7,495 bases of DNA from an uncultured Oscillospiraceae bacterium (GTDB lineage Bacteria > Bacillota > Clostridia > UBA1381), in the NCBI GenBank assembly GCA_946531785.1, contig CAMNAT010000095.1, forward strand, positions 1-7,495, in the 5' to 3' direction. Position numbers and translations under genes: made by a program. Within the stretch, counting starts at the first letter, position 1. Each line of letters starts with the position of its first letter. The notes under the pieces were generated by a model that was given only the letters and a program-made list of their open reading frames with translations, did no database searches and was not told the origin of the DNA. Shown here in pieces: positions 1 through 6,973 of the stretch.

Positions 1-293
1 TAGCCGCTGACGGGCGTTTATATAAATGCGAGCATTGCATACCGGGAACATCGTTCGGAGATGTGCAAAGCGGCACAACGGCTCCTGAAAATATCAAGAT
101 GTTTACTGATGTTGGAGCGGTGCGCGAAAAATGCAGGGACTGTGTTTTCTTGCCGGAATGTACTCCGTTTTCAAAATGTCCGGTGCTTGAACCGAACTGC
201 CGTAAAATAAAGGAGTATATGACGCGTATGGCACTGCGAAGTGTAGTAAACGGAAAAAAGGCTGATAGGGATAGTCAGATAGATATATGCTGA
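1..293 (+). CDS. Radical SAM/SPASM peptide maturase, C-terminal end (partial)
   Basis: Only the last 96 codons are present; the frame is open through the left edge (first full codon at 3) and stops with TGA at 291-293. The visible part matches a SPASM domain, the C-terminal module of radical SAM enzymes that modify ribosomal peptides and bind extra Fe-S clusters. It begins with the usual DGRLYKCEHC entry, then GTSFGDV, followed by a cysteine run CRDCVFLPEC, a further Cys five residues on and another six later (visible residues 9, 12, 44, 47, 53, 59, 66). The catalytic CxxxCxxC radical SAM core must lie left of the window. A PqqD-like gene follows after 37 bp, the standard partner for this class, so the pair probably acts on a precursor peptide encoded upstream. 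The exact subfamily and product cannot be told from this fragment. Confidence 0.85.
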   Translation, partial: AADGRLYKCEHCIPGTSFGDVQSGTTAPENIKMFTDVGAVREKCRDCVFLPECTPFSKCPVLEPNCRKIKEYMTRMALRSVVNGKKADRDSQIDIC

Positions 294-317
294 GTGTTTC
301 AGCGGTATAAAGAGGAC

Positions 318-323
318 AGGAGA
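318..323 (+). promoter_or_regulatory. Ribosome binding site of the PqqD-like gene
   Basis: AGGAGA lies 7 bases before the ATG at 331 and supports that start. Confidence 0.7.
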
Positions 324-330
324 AGATCAG

Positions 331-588
331 ATGAAGCTAAGATCAGAATTTATAACGCAGCAGATAGACGACACGCAGGTGATGGTAGCCGAGGGCGGCG
401 AGGTGTTCAACGGGATAGTGCGCAGCAACGCAACGGCTGCGTTTATCGTGGACATGCTCTCAGAGGAGGTCAGCCGCGATGATATAGTTGACGCAATGTG
501 CGCAAGATATGACGCGCCGCGCGAGGTCATTTCCGCGGATGTTGACAGGATACTTGACACCCTGCGTTCTATCGGCGCGTTGGAATAA
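331..588 (+). CDS. PqqD family RiPP recognition protein
   Basis: This 85-residue protein has the length and pattern of free-standing PqqD-like proteins (RiPP recognition elements), which hold the leader of a precursor peptide and present it to a radical SAM/SPASM enzyme. The first ~30 residues are the strand-rich part (QVMVAEGGEVFNGIV), followed by the family's N-x-T-A-A-F-I helix start (residues 33-39), a central helix with IVDAMCARYD, and a C-terminal helix with DVDRILDTLRSIGALE. The start is set by AGGAGA 7 bases upstream. It follows the SPASM gene on the same strand after 37 bp, so they are probably one transcript. No precursor peptide gene is visible between or after them. PqqD itself (pyrroloquinoline quinone synthesis) is unlikely, since no other pqq gene is seen. 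Family assignment is fairly sure; the peptide substrate is unknown. Confidence 0.85.
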   Translation: MKLRSEFITQQIDDTQVMVAEGGEVFNGIVRSNATAAFIVDMLSEEVSRDDIVDAMCARYDAPREVISADVDRILDTLRSIGALE

Positions 589-626
589 AGCAATAAAGGA
601 ATAATCGAGGGGACTGTATCATAATA

Positions 627-692
627 GCCTTCTCCCAAGGAATTAGGGTGTCAAAACCGACCTTTTGACACCCCAATCCCCAAGGAGAAGGC
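627..692. terminator. Long hairpin between convergent genes, likely bidirectional terminator
   Basis: Two 30-base arms (627-656 and 663-692) pair around the loop CCGACC. The outer 9 bp (GCCTTCTCC/GGAGAAGGC) and inner 11 bp (GGGTGTCAAAA/TTTTGACACCC) match perfectly, with a poorly paired bulge between. An A-rich flank (ATAATA, 621-626) on the left and TTTATTATTATT on the right make each transcript end in a U-rich run. It sits between the PqqD-like gene and uxuA, which converge on it, so it can end both. The complex palindrome is also what a dispersed REP/MITE-like element would look like. The terminator role is inferred from position and structure. Confidence 0.75.
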
Positions 693-712
693 TTTATTAT
701 TATTGATTGCTA

Positions 713-1774
713 TCAGGATTTTGATACCATTTCCCAGAGTCCGCAGATGTATGCCGCGCCGAGCGCTCTGTCATAGAGACCGTAGCCGGGCATAGCCTTC
801 TCGCCCCAGAGCATTCTGCCGTGGTCGGGGCGGATAACGCCGTCAAAGCCGTCATCGTGGAGCGCCTTTACCACTGCCGCAAGGTCGAATGAGCCGTCTG
901 CGGAGAGGTGGCACGCCTCCTCGAACTGACCGGGCGCTGTGTGCTTCAGGTTGCGGATATGCGCAAAATGTATCCTGCCCTTTAAGGCATGAACAAGGTC
1001 AACAAGGTCATTGTCAGGGTTCGAGCCGAGAGAGCCCATGCAGAAGGTCACGCCGTTATATACCGAGGGAACCGCGTTGAGCATCCGCAGGAGGTTCTCC
1101 TTGCAGGTGATTATTCTCGAAAGCCCGAACACGCTCCATGCCGGATCGTCGGGGTGGATAGCCATCTTGATGCCGTACTTCTCGCAGGTCGGCATGATCG
1201 CCTTTAAGAAATATACGAGGTTATTGAACAGCTTCTCCGCGTCAACATCCTTGTACGCCTCGAACAGCTCCTTGAGCTTGCCGAGTCTTTCCGGCTCCCA
1301 GCCGGGCATAACGAAGCCGTTTGAGTTCGCGTCCATGTACTCCTTCAGGTTGTCGGGGTTTATCTTATCAACAACGCTCTGGTCGTATGCGAGCACCGTC
1401 GAGCCGTCCGGACGCGGCTTTGCAAGCTCGCTGCGTGTCCAGTCGAAGATCGGCATGAAGTTGTAGCATACAAGGTCGATGCCCTCCTCGCCGAGGTTTT
1501 CAAGCGTCTTTATGTAGTTCTCTATGTACATATCGCGGTCGGGTGTGCCGATCTTGATCGCGTCATGGATGTTCACGCTCTCGATACCCGAAAGCTCCAG
1601 TCCCGCGCCCTCAATATCGTTCTTCAGCGCGCGTATCTCGTCGCGCTCCCAAAGCTCTCCCGCCTGCTTGTAGTAGAGGGTGCTTATAAGTCCCTCAACA
1701 TATCGGATCTGTCTGAGCTGCTCCAGCGTTACGCTGTCGTAATCCTTTCCGTAAAAACGCATCGTCATTTTCAT
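713..1774 (-). CDS. uxuA: Mannonate dehydratase UxuA
   Basis: The 353-residue protein dehydrates D-mannonate to 2-keto-3-deoxy-D-gluconate (EC 4.2.1.8), the last dedicated step of glucuronate breakdown, in the cytoplasm. It is close in length to Firmicute UxuA (about 350-360; E. coli 394) and carries the family's TIM-barrel landmarks: CYNFMPIFDWTR (103-114), MAIHPDDPAW (204-213), FCMGSLGS (244-251), HIRN (272-275) and RPDHGR (315-320). In known members the metal is held by His, Cys, His and Asp from these segments, here likely His207, Cys245, His272 and Asp317. The start at 1774 follows AGGAGG (1785-1790) by 10 bases. It is third in the operon, 18 bp after uxuB, and its ribosome binding site begins right after the uxuB stop, so translation may be coupled. 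It ends with TGA near the shared hairpin. Confidence 0.96.
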   Translation of the reverse strand: MKMTMRFYGKDYDSVTLEQLRQIRYVEGLISTLYYKQAGELWERDEIRALKNDIEGAGLELSGIESVNIHDAIKIGTPDRDMYIENYIKTLENLGEEGIDLVCYNFMPIFDWTRSELAKPRPDGSTVLAYDQSVVDKINPDNLKEYMDANSNGFVMPGWEPERLGKLKELFEAYKDVDAEKLFNNLVYFLKAIMPTCEKYGIKMAIHPDDPAWSVFGLSRIITCKENLLRMLNAVPSVYNGVTFCMGSLGSNPDNDLVDLVHALKGRIHFAHIRNLKHTAPGQFEEACHLSADGSFDLAAVVKALHDDGFDGVIRPDHGRMLWGEKAMPGYGLYDRALGAAYICGLWEMVSKS

Positions 1775-1792
1775 AATAGATCAACCTCCTTA

Positions 1793-3370
1793 TTATAAGC
1801 TCTCTAAAACTTTTCTAACCGCGCCCTTGCCCTCAAGCAATGCGGCAAACTTCTTTTCTATCTTCTCGCCAAGTCCTGCCTTGTACATGTCTGTGCCGAA
1901 CAGTACCTCGTTGGTGAGGATGTTCTTGAGTACGCCCTCTGCGGTCTCCGGCTTGCCTAACTCAACGCCTGAGAGCTTAGCCTGCATCTCAGAAAGCATC
2001 GGGTCCGCGCTCGGCTCGAACGCGTTGCCTTCATCGTCTATTGCGAGCAGATATCTGAACCAGCCCGCTATAACAGTAGGTATAGCTTCGAGCTGTGAGG
2101 GATCAAGCTCCGCCGATCGCATATATGATTTTATCGTCTCGCCGTAGCGAACGGGAATCTTCTGCGAGGTGTCGGTCGCGATCCTCTGCGGCGCGTCCGG
2201 CATGTACGGGTTCGGGAGCCTTTCGCCGATTACCTCGTTCACGAACTTCTGCGGATCGATGATCTCCGGGTCTATAACGACCTTCATGCCCTCGGCTGCG
2301 ATCTTGTTTACAAGGTTCACAAGCGCCTTGTCCTTCATTTCCTCCCAGATCGTGGTGTAGCCTAAAAGACAGCCGTAAACTGCAAGCCCTGTGTGCAGCG
2401 GGTTCAGGCAGGTCGTGACCTTCATGGTCTCCGCCTTGTTTACGGTCTCGCGGGTGGTGAGATAAACGCCCGCCTTTTCAAGCTGTGGCCTGCCGTTGGG
2501 GAAGTCGTCCTCGATGACGAGGTACTGCGGCACCTCCGCGTTCACGAACGGCGCTATATATGTGCCCTTGCTCGTGATGACCGGCGCCATATCCTCAACG
2601 CCGAGCTCCTCTAATTTCGCCTGTATGCTGTCGTTGGGGCGCGGCGTGATCTTGTCGATCATGCTCCACGGGAACGAAACGGTGTTTTCAAGATAGCCGA
2701 TAAAATCCTTCTCCACCTTGCCAGCGTCAGCCCATGCCTTCGCTACCGTCATAACGCCCGCCATGAGCTTTTCGCCGTTGTGCGAGCAGTTGTCCATGCT
2801 CACCACCGCTACCGGCTTGCCGTTTGCCTTGAATCTCTTATACAGCATTGCCGCGACTATGCTCATAGTGTGCTTCGGCGCTTCGATGCCGTTTTCTATG
2901 TCCGCCTGTACTATGCCCATGAGCTTGCCGTCAGCGCCCGTCACCGCGTAGCCCTTCTCGGTTATGGTGAAGCTGATCATTTTCAGCGACGGCTGCACTG
3001 CTATGTCATAGAGCCTGTCATAGTCGGTCGCCTTCACGCCGCAGGCGATGCCGGCGAGCACCTCCATGTCGAGCTCCTTGCCCATAAGCACATTGAGCGT
3101 CAGGCTGTCGAACGGTGTGTATATCTTGTCTATTATGTCAAAGTCAAAGCTCTCTACCGCGATTATTCCGGTCTTTGCAAGCCCCTGATTCAGAAGTGAC
3201 TGCGAGATTGAGCCGATAAAGCCGCGGAAGATGTTGCCAGCGCCGAAATGCACCCATTCCGGGTTTTTCGCGGTCTCCTCGCGCACTGCCGCTATGTCGA
3301 ACTCCGGCAGGCGTATGCCCTTTTCGAGCCATTCGGCTCTGTTTCTGATACCCTCAACTGACAGTTTCAT
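1793..3370 (-). CDS. uxuB: Fructuronate reductase UxuB (mannitol dehydrogenase family)
   Basis: This 525-residue NAD(H)-dependent enzyme of the polyol-specific long-chain dehydrogenase family reduces D-fructuronate to D-mannonate (EC 1.1.1.57) in the cytoplasm. The N-terminal Rossmann domain shows the nucleotide loop VHFGAGNIFRGF (40-51). Then come SMDNCSHNG (191-199) and MIDKITPRP (237-245), both typical of the family, and the C-terminal catalytic helix KVTTCLNPLH (317-326), supplying the Lys, Asn and His that form the active site in relatives. In my reading the Lys-to-Asn spacing is one residue longer than in Pseudomonas mannitol dehydrogenase. Family members also include tagaturonate reductase (UxaB) and mannitol dehydrogenase; placement directly before uxuA argues for fructuronate. 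GAAAGGA (3380-3386) lies 9 bases before the ATG. It begins 18 bp after the GH115 gene. Confidence 0.92.
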   Translation of the reverse strand: MKLSVEGIRNRAEWLEKGIRLPEFDIAAVREETAKNPEWVHFGAGNIFRGFIGSISQSLLNQGLAKTGIIAVESFDFDIIDKIYTPFDSLTLNVLMGKELDMEVLAGIACGVKATDYDRLYDIAVQPSLKMISFTITEKGYAVTGADGKLMGIVQADIENGIEAPKHTMSIVAAMLYKRFKANGKPVAVVSMDNCSHNGEKLMAGVMTVAKAWADAGKVEKDFIGYLENTVSFPWSMIDKITPRPNDSIQAKLEELGVEDMAPVITSKGTYIAPFVNAEVPQYLVIEDDFPNGRPQLEKAGVYLTTRETVNKAETMKVTTCLNPLHTGLAVYGCLLGYTTIWEEMKDKALVNLVNKIAAEGMKVVIDPEIIDPQKFVNEVIGERLPNPYMPDAPQRIATDTSQKIPVRYGETIKSYMRSAELDPSQLEAIPTVIAGWFRYLLAIDDEGNAFEPSADPMLSEMQAKLSGVELGKPETAEGVLKNILTNEVLFGTDMYKAGLGEKIEKKFAALLEGKGAVRKVLESL

Positions 3371-3388
3371 TGTTTTTCGTCCTTTCTT

Positions 3389-5413
3389 TTATTTCCAATT
3401 TATTATGGGGAGCTCGTACTTATCCTCGCCGATCCTGTCCTTGGCGGCAAGGTATAGGTCCCAGTCCTCCATATGGTTATCGTTTACTAAAAGTGTGTAG
3501 ACCCCTCTGTCCTCCGGCGCGTACATTATCTCGCGGTACCACTTGTCATGCCGCGCGTTGTCGCCGTGCTCGCGGGCTATGCCCATGAGCTTTTTTATAA
3601 TATACGCCGTATGCTTGCAGTCGGCAAAGCATTCGTTAAAGTAGAAGCCCTGCCAGATGCCGTATTCGGAGTCGCGCATCGCTTTGTTCGCAGCTTCAAA
3701 TTCCGCGGCGGCATCGCCGAAGATCATGAACGCCTTGAACCAGTTCTTGTTTTTGTAATGCCCGTATGCCTTGCCGAACAGATCCGCGCCGTTGCAGCAG
3801 TGATAATGTATTTTTGCCTGCAAAAGTATGGTCGAGTCAAACAGGCGGCTGTCAAGTGCCGCGCTCACCTCAAGGCATTTGTCGAGGTATGCTCTGAGCT
3901 TAACGAGTCCCGTCATGCACATGCGGCAGAAAAACCGTATCTGCTTTTCAAGTGCCATATCGCCGGTCAGCCATTCCATGCCGCTGCATTTGGGCATATT
4001 GCCGCGGATTATATGGTTTGCAAGCATCCGCAGGTTTTCGTTATAGAACTGCTCGCCGCAGTGCTCGTCGGGATGTGCGCCGTATGCCATCATAGCGTCG
4101 TGATAGGTGCTGAGGCATTCCGCTGCTCCCTCGCTGCCGTCGTAGTAGTCGCGGGCAAATTCAACGCTTTGAGATCCGTCTGAGATATCCATGCCGTTCC
4201 ACTTCTTCGCCACCGCATCAAGGAAGTACGCGTGAGGTCGGATGTTCGAGCAGTTTATCACCCAGAAGTCGGTCATGTTCATTTTTTTGACCTCGTCAAG
4301 CTCGTGGTTTACAAAGTCCACCGAGTTGGGCAGCATGGTTATGTGGTTCGCCGCCTGCAGATCGTAGAACGAAACATGGTAGTATATCCCGCCATGCTCC
4401 ACCGGCTCCGCCGGCATTGATGAGATCCGAGCGGTGTGGTTGTCGCGGCGGCGCGTGACCATCTTGCCAAAGCCGTTGTCTGCGCTCACCTTGATTATGT
4501 CGTCGTCAAAGCTCACATGCCCGTCATCGTAAAGCTCCATGACCTCGCCGTAGAGGTTGGTGCAGAATACGGGGTTCCTGACCTTTTCAAGCACCATGCG
4601 TTTTTGCAGATCTATGATCTCGGAGATCAGCGCGCCGCGCTTTTCGTCGGTGTCGTATCTGCCGCTTGTGTCCTGAGCCCAGAACGGGCAGTCGCCCTGA
4701 CCGCGGAAGCCGAGGCTCCAGACGACCTTCATATTTTTCTGCTCCTCTACCGCCTCGCGCCACAGGCCGTGGAACCGATCCTTGTTCTCAAAATAGTTCG
4801 GGCTCTCGCCGGGGTATCTGCGGACATACATCTCCGCGCCGAGCGGCTCGGCGTGATGCTGGGTTATCCAGAGTCCCATGTCGGATGCAAGCTGACGGTG
4901 CAGCCGTGAATTTTTGTCCGTGCCGGGGATAACTATGTTTCCGCCGCAGCGCAGGAGCGCCTCGAACGCCATCCGCCACGGCAGCTCCGAATCGCCCTCC
5001 GGTGCCCAGCGCATTATGAGCACCTCATCGTTTATGAACCAGCCGCGGTATTTCACCGCCGGCTTTACCGGGCGGTATTCGCCGTTTTTTACCTCCGCGC
5101 TGCCGCGCGTTGTGATCTTCTGATCGAGCCAGAACCAGAACGGCAGGATCCTAAGGAATTCGCGGCTTATGTATATAAGTCCGTAGACAAAGCCGAGCTC
5201 ATCATCCGCGGCAATTGTGATGCCGTCATCGGCGGCAGTCAGGACAAAGTCCTCGTCCGCGATGCCGCTCTGCCTTATGAGCCTTATCTCGCTCGACGGC
5301 GCGCTGTCGTCGTCAAAGCATTTTGCTATATCCCGCTCCAGCATCTCCACCGCATACTTCACCGCGGAGCGCGTGTCGGAATATTTGATCTTCGTGTTTT
5401 TGGTTATGAGCAT
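3389..5413 (-). CDS. GH115-type xylan alpha-glucuronidase, short intracellular form
   Basis: The 674-residue protein resembles glycoside hydrolase family 115, which removes (4-O-methyl-)glucuronic acid from the O-2 of xylose in glucuronoxylan. GH115-like landmarks in order: PFWFW (91-95), YRGWFINDE (122-130), QHHAEP (185-190), GFRGQGD (235-241), LYGEVMELYDDG (287-298), SADNGFG (310-316), GGIYYHVSFYD (341-351) and WVINCSNIRP (384-393). Typical members have RGDGD and DDNWG at two of these sites; here they read RGQGD and ADNGF. Usual members exceed 800 residues, so the extra C-terminal domain seems absent. The start at 5413 is chosen because GGAGG lies 6 bases upstream; the frame is open back to 5500, but that stretch is promoter. 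No signal peptide is seen, so it likely acts inside the cell on imported oligosaccharides, feeding the uxuB and uxuA genes behind it. GH67 is the alternative, but the motifs fit GH115 better. Confidence 0.82.
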   Translation of the reverse strand: MLITKNTKIKYSDTRSAVKYAVEMLERDIAKCFDDDSAPSSEIRLIRQSGIADEDFVLTAADDGITIAADDELGFVYGLIYISREFLRILPFWFWLDQKITTRGSAEVKNGEYRPVKPAVKYRGWFINDEVLIMRWAPEGDSELPWRMAFEALLRCGGNIVIPGTDKNSRLHRQLASDMGLWITQHHAEPLGAEMYVRRYPGESPNYFENKDRFHGLWREAVEEQKNMKVVWSLGFRGQGDCPFWAQDTSGRYDTDEKRGALISEIIDLQKRMVLEKVRNPVFCTNLYGEVMELYDDGHVSFDDDIIKVSADNGFGKMVTRRRDNHTARISSMPAEPVEHGGIYYHVSFYDLQAANHITMLPNSVDFVNHELDEVKKMNMTDFWVINCSNIRPHAYFLDAVAKKWNGMDISDGSQSVEFARDYYDGSEGAAECLSTYHDAMMAYGAHPDEHCGEQFYNENLRMLANHIIRGNMPKCSGMEWLTGDMALEKQIRFFCRMCMTGLVKLRAYLDKCLEVSAALDSRLFDSTILLQAKIHYHCCNGADLFGKAYGHYKNKNWFKAFMIFGDAAAEFEAANKAMRDSEYGIWQGFYFNECFADCKHTAYIIKKLMGIAREHGDNARHDKWYREIMYAPEDRGVYTLLVNDNHMEDWDLYLAAKDRIGEDKYELPIINWK

Positions 5414-5419
5414 ATTATG

Positions 5420-5424
5420 CCTCC
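5420..5424 (-). promoter_or_regulatory. Ribosome binding site fixing the GH115 start
   Basis: GGAGG on the minus strand, 6 bases before the ATG at 5413. This decides against in-frame start codons further upstream, up to 5500. Confidence 0.8.
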
Positions 5425-5445
5425 GATCCCATTCATTATGATTTA

Positions 5446-5474
5446 ATTGTAGCACACAAATGCAGAATATTCTA
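5446..5474 (-). promoter_or_regulatory. Promoter of the GH115-uxuB-uxuA operon
   Basis: On the minus strand an extended -10 element, TGC plus TACAAT (TACAAT at 5446-5451), is preceded by a weak -35 TAGAAT (5469-5474) at 17 bp. The predicted transcript starts near 5439, leaving a leader of about 25 bases. The weak -35 suggests need for an activator; the direct repeat at 5488-5515 is centred about 60 bases upstream of the predicted start, a usual activator position. Prediction by eye only. Confidence 0.55.
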
Positions 5475-5487
5475 ATATTATATTGCA

Positions 5488-5515
5488 AAAAACATTGCAT
5501 TTCTTGGCATTTTAT
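5488..5515. repeat. 28-bp direct repeat, copy 1 (left of the ATPase gene)
   Basis: Bases 5488-5515 match 6946-6973 in the same orientation at 27 of 28 positions; the first 23 are identical and the one mismatch is at 5511/6969. The core reads ATTGCA-TTTCT-TGGCAT, a loose dyad. It lies 6 bp beyond the ATPase stop and upstream of the GH115 promoter. ATTGCA also occurs at 5482 and 5514. It may be an operator or a mark of insertion of the ATPase segment. Confidence 0.8.
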
Positions 5516-5521
5516 TGCAGT

Positions 5522-6745
5522 TTATAGAAGCTCCTCGTTCTTTGCCATGAAGTCTGCCATGTTTTTGTGCAGCACGCCGTCTCTTTTCTGCAACAGCTCA
5601 TCCATTGTAAAAAGATATTTTGCATAGTTATCCTTTATTATTCTGAACGGTTTATACTCTCTTTCCTCTGTTTCCCGTTCCATGATAGTCATCGCAACCT
5701 GTATATATCCGTACTCGCCGGATCTTCTAACAATAAAGTCGCATTCCAGATTACCGATACGCCCTACGCTTATTTTATATCCCTTAGAGCGCAGATAGGT
5801 ATACATAATGTTTTCAAGTGCAGGACCGTAGTTTATGCGCCCGTCAGTGTTTCTTGAAAAATATATACTTAGGTCGGCAAGATAGTATTTCTGCTCTCCC
5901 CTCAATGACTTTTTCGATTTAATATCAAACCTCGGACATTTATAAAGTATTTTTGCGTTTTCCAGTATTTTTATATATCTGTCTAATGTCTCCGGCTTTA
6001 CAGAGATACCTTCTGTGTTTTTAAGATATCCGGCAAGCGAGGATAAGCTAACGGTAGAGCCAAAATTGTTTATAGCATAGTTCATTACTTTATCAAATAC
6101 AGAACGATTGCGTATTTTACGGTGACCTGTAACATCCTTGTCAAGAATCTGTGAAATAACAGACTCAACATAAAGCTCCTTATCCTGATCAGAGGTAAGT
6201 TCAAGCAGCTTTGGGAATCCGCCAAGCCGGATATATTCAGTAAATTCGTTGCGCAGATCCCGAACGGCGATCCCCATATATTTTTTCATTTCAAGATATT
6301 CATGGAAGCTGAGCGGGAACATCTCTATTTCTATATATCTTCCGGTAAGCTTGGTTATAAGCTCTCCACTTAACAGATAAGAATTCGAGCCCGTTATGAA
6401 GATGGAAAAGCCGCCATCCTCGCGATAGGCGTTGATAACCTCTTCAAAACCCTTTACATTCTGGATCTCGTCTATAAAAATATATTTGAAATCATCATCT
6501 GATAAATACCGGTCGATGCAAGTTTCAAGCTGATCTGCCGTTTTAATACTTTTAAAGCCCCTCTTGTCAAGGTTCAAATATATAATGTCCTTCTCATTAA
6601 CGCCGCGGGCTTTCAGATCTTCGATAACGGTAAGCAGAAAACACGATTTACCGCAGCGGCGTATCCCTGTAATGACTTTTATAAGATCGCTGTCATAAAA
6701 GCCTTTTATCTTATCGATATAATATTGTCTTTTATAAAGCTTCAT
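5522..6745 (-). CDS. AAA family ATPase with DUF4143 domain
   Basis: The 407-residue protein belongs to the common AAA_14 plus DUF4143 group of P-loop ATPases in bacteria and archaea, of unknown cellular role. The N-terminal ATPase domain shows Walker A GIRRCGKS (27-34), Walker B YIFIDEIQ (88-95) and a sensor-like FITGSNSYLLSGEL (116-129). The C-terminal part (about 200-380) has the restriction-endonuclease-like core of DUF4143: ALENIMYTYL (309-318), ECDFIV (334-339) and YIQVA (347-351). The last motif replaces a classic E-x-K, so nuclease activity is doubtful. The start at 6745 has AGGAGG (6753-6758) 7 bases upstream. Base use is clearly more AT-rich than in the neighbouring operon, and direct repeats lie on both sides, which hints at separate acquisition. 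It has its own promoter and is 108 bp from the GH115 start, so it is probably not part of that operon. Confidence 0.92.
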   Translation of the reverse strand: MKLYKRQYYIDKIKGFYDSDLIKVITGIRRCGKSCFLLTVIEDLKARGVNEKDIIYLNLDKRGFKSIKTADQLETCIDRYLSDDDFKYIFIDEIQNVKGFEEVINAYREDGGFSIFITGSNSYLLSGELITKLTGRYIEIEMFPLSFHEYLEMKKYMGIAVRDLRNEFTEYIRLGGFPKLLELTSDQDKELYVESVISQILDKDVTGHRKIRNRSVFDKVMNYAINNFGSTVSLSSLAGYLKNTEGISVKPETLDRYIKILENAKILYKCPRFDIKSKKSLRGEQKYYLADLSIYFSRNTDGRINYGPALENIMYTYLRSKGYKISVGRIGNLECDFIVRRSGEYGYIQVAMTIMERETEEREYKPFRIIKDNYAKYLFTMDELLQKRDGVLHKNMADFMAKNEELL

Positions 6746-6776
6746 TGCAATCCCTCCTGTGATTTATATCGTATTT

Positions 6777-6805
6777 ATTATAACACCGATAAAGAGAAAA
6801 ATCAA
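6777..6805 (-). promoter_or_regulatory. Promoter of the ATPase gene
   Basis: On the minus strand TTGATT (6800-6805), a 17-bp spacer and TATAAT (6777-6782), with TG one base before the -10 element. This is a strong sigma-A-type match, about 30 bases upstream of the gene. A perfect inverted repeat abuts the -35 element. Confidence 0.8.
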
Positions 6806-6807
6806 GG

Positions 6808-6852
6808 TTAAGGGGGTATAAATCGAAAATTAATTGATTTATACCCCCTTAA
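6808..6852. repeat. Perfect 17-bp inverted repeat beside the ATPase promoter
   Basis: Arms TTAAGGGGGTATAAATC (6808-6824) and its exact reverse complement (6836-6852) surround an 11-base AT-rich centre. It begins 2 bases beyond the -35 element of the ATPase promoter, inside the divergent spacer. No T-run follows directly on either strand, and no gene ends into it, so an operator is more likely than a terminator. A small mobile palindrome is also possible. Confidence 0.8.
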
Positions 6853-6945
6853 AAGGTGATTAACTAAACATGATGTAAATGCTTTTGCTTTGTGTCATAG
6901 GCATTGCATAATATCTGTTTAAATCAACAACCATTCTTTTCTGAC

Positions 6946-6973
6946 AAAAACATTGCATTTCTTGGCATATTAT
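6946..6973. repeat. 28-bp direct repeat, copy 2 (upstream of the ubiquitin gene)
   Basis: Matches 5488-5515 at 27 of 28 positions. It contains TTGGCA, the likely -35 element of the ubiquitin gene promoter, so a protein bound here would act directly on that promoter. Together the two copies enclose the whole ATPase gene and its promoter. Confidence 0.8.

Noticed and set aside
327..638. Minus-strand open frame of 103 codons and plus-strand frame 294-482
   Set aside because: Both overlap the PqqD-like gene, which has family features and a good ribosome binding site; neither rival does.
1011..1466. Plus-strand open frame of 151 codons opposite uxuA
   Set aside because: uxuA is unambiguous on the other strand; this is a shadow.
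3548..4909. Long plus-strand open frames (211 and 157 codons) opposite the GH115 gene
   Set aside because: They mirror codon bias of the minus-strand gene and give low-complexity His/Val/Ala-rich products without family motifs.
5414..5500. In-frame upstream extension of the GH115 gene to 5500
   Set aside because: The stretch holds the predicted extended -10 element and has no good ribosome binding site, while the ATG at 5413 has GGAGG at 6 bases. The extra residues do not look like GH115.
5482..5519. Three ATTGCA repeats as a CRISPR or iteron array
   Set aside because: Units are only 6 bases with uneven spacing (12 and 20 bases); too few and too short for either.
6885..6912. Second possible promoter (TTGCTT, 16 bp, CATAAT) ahead of the ubiquitin gene
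   Set aside because: Both elements are weaker than TTGGCA-17-TATAAC nearer the gene; not listed as a feature.
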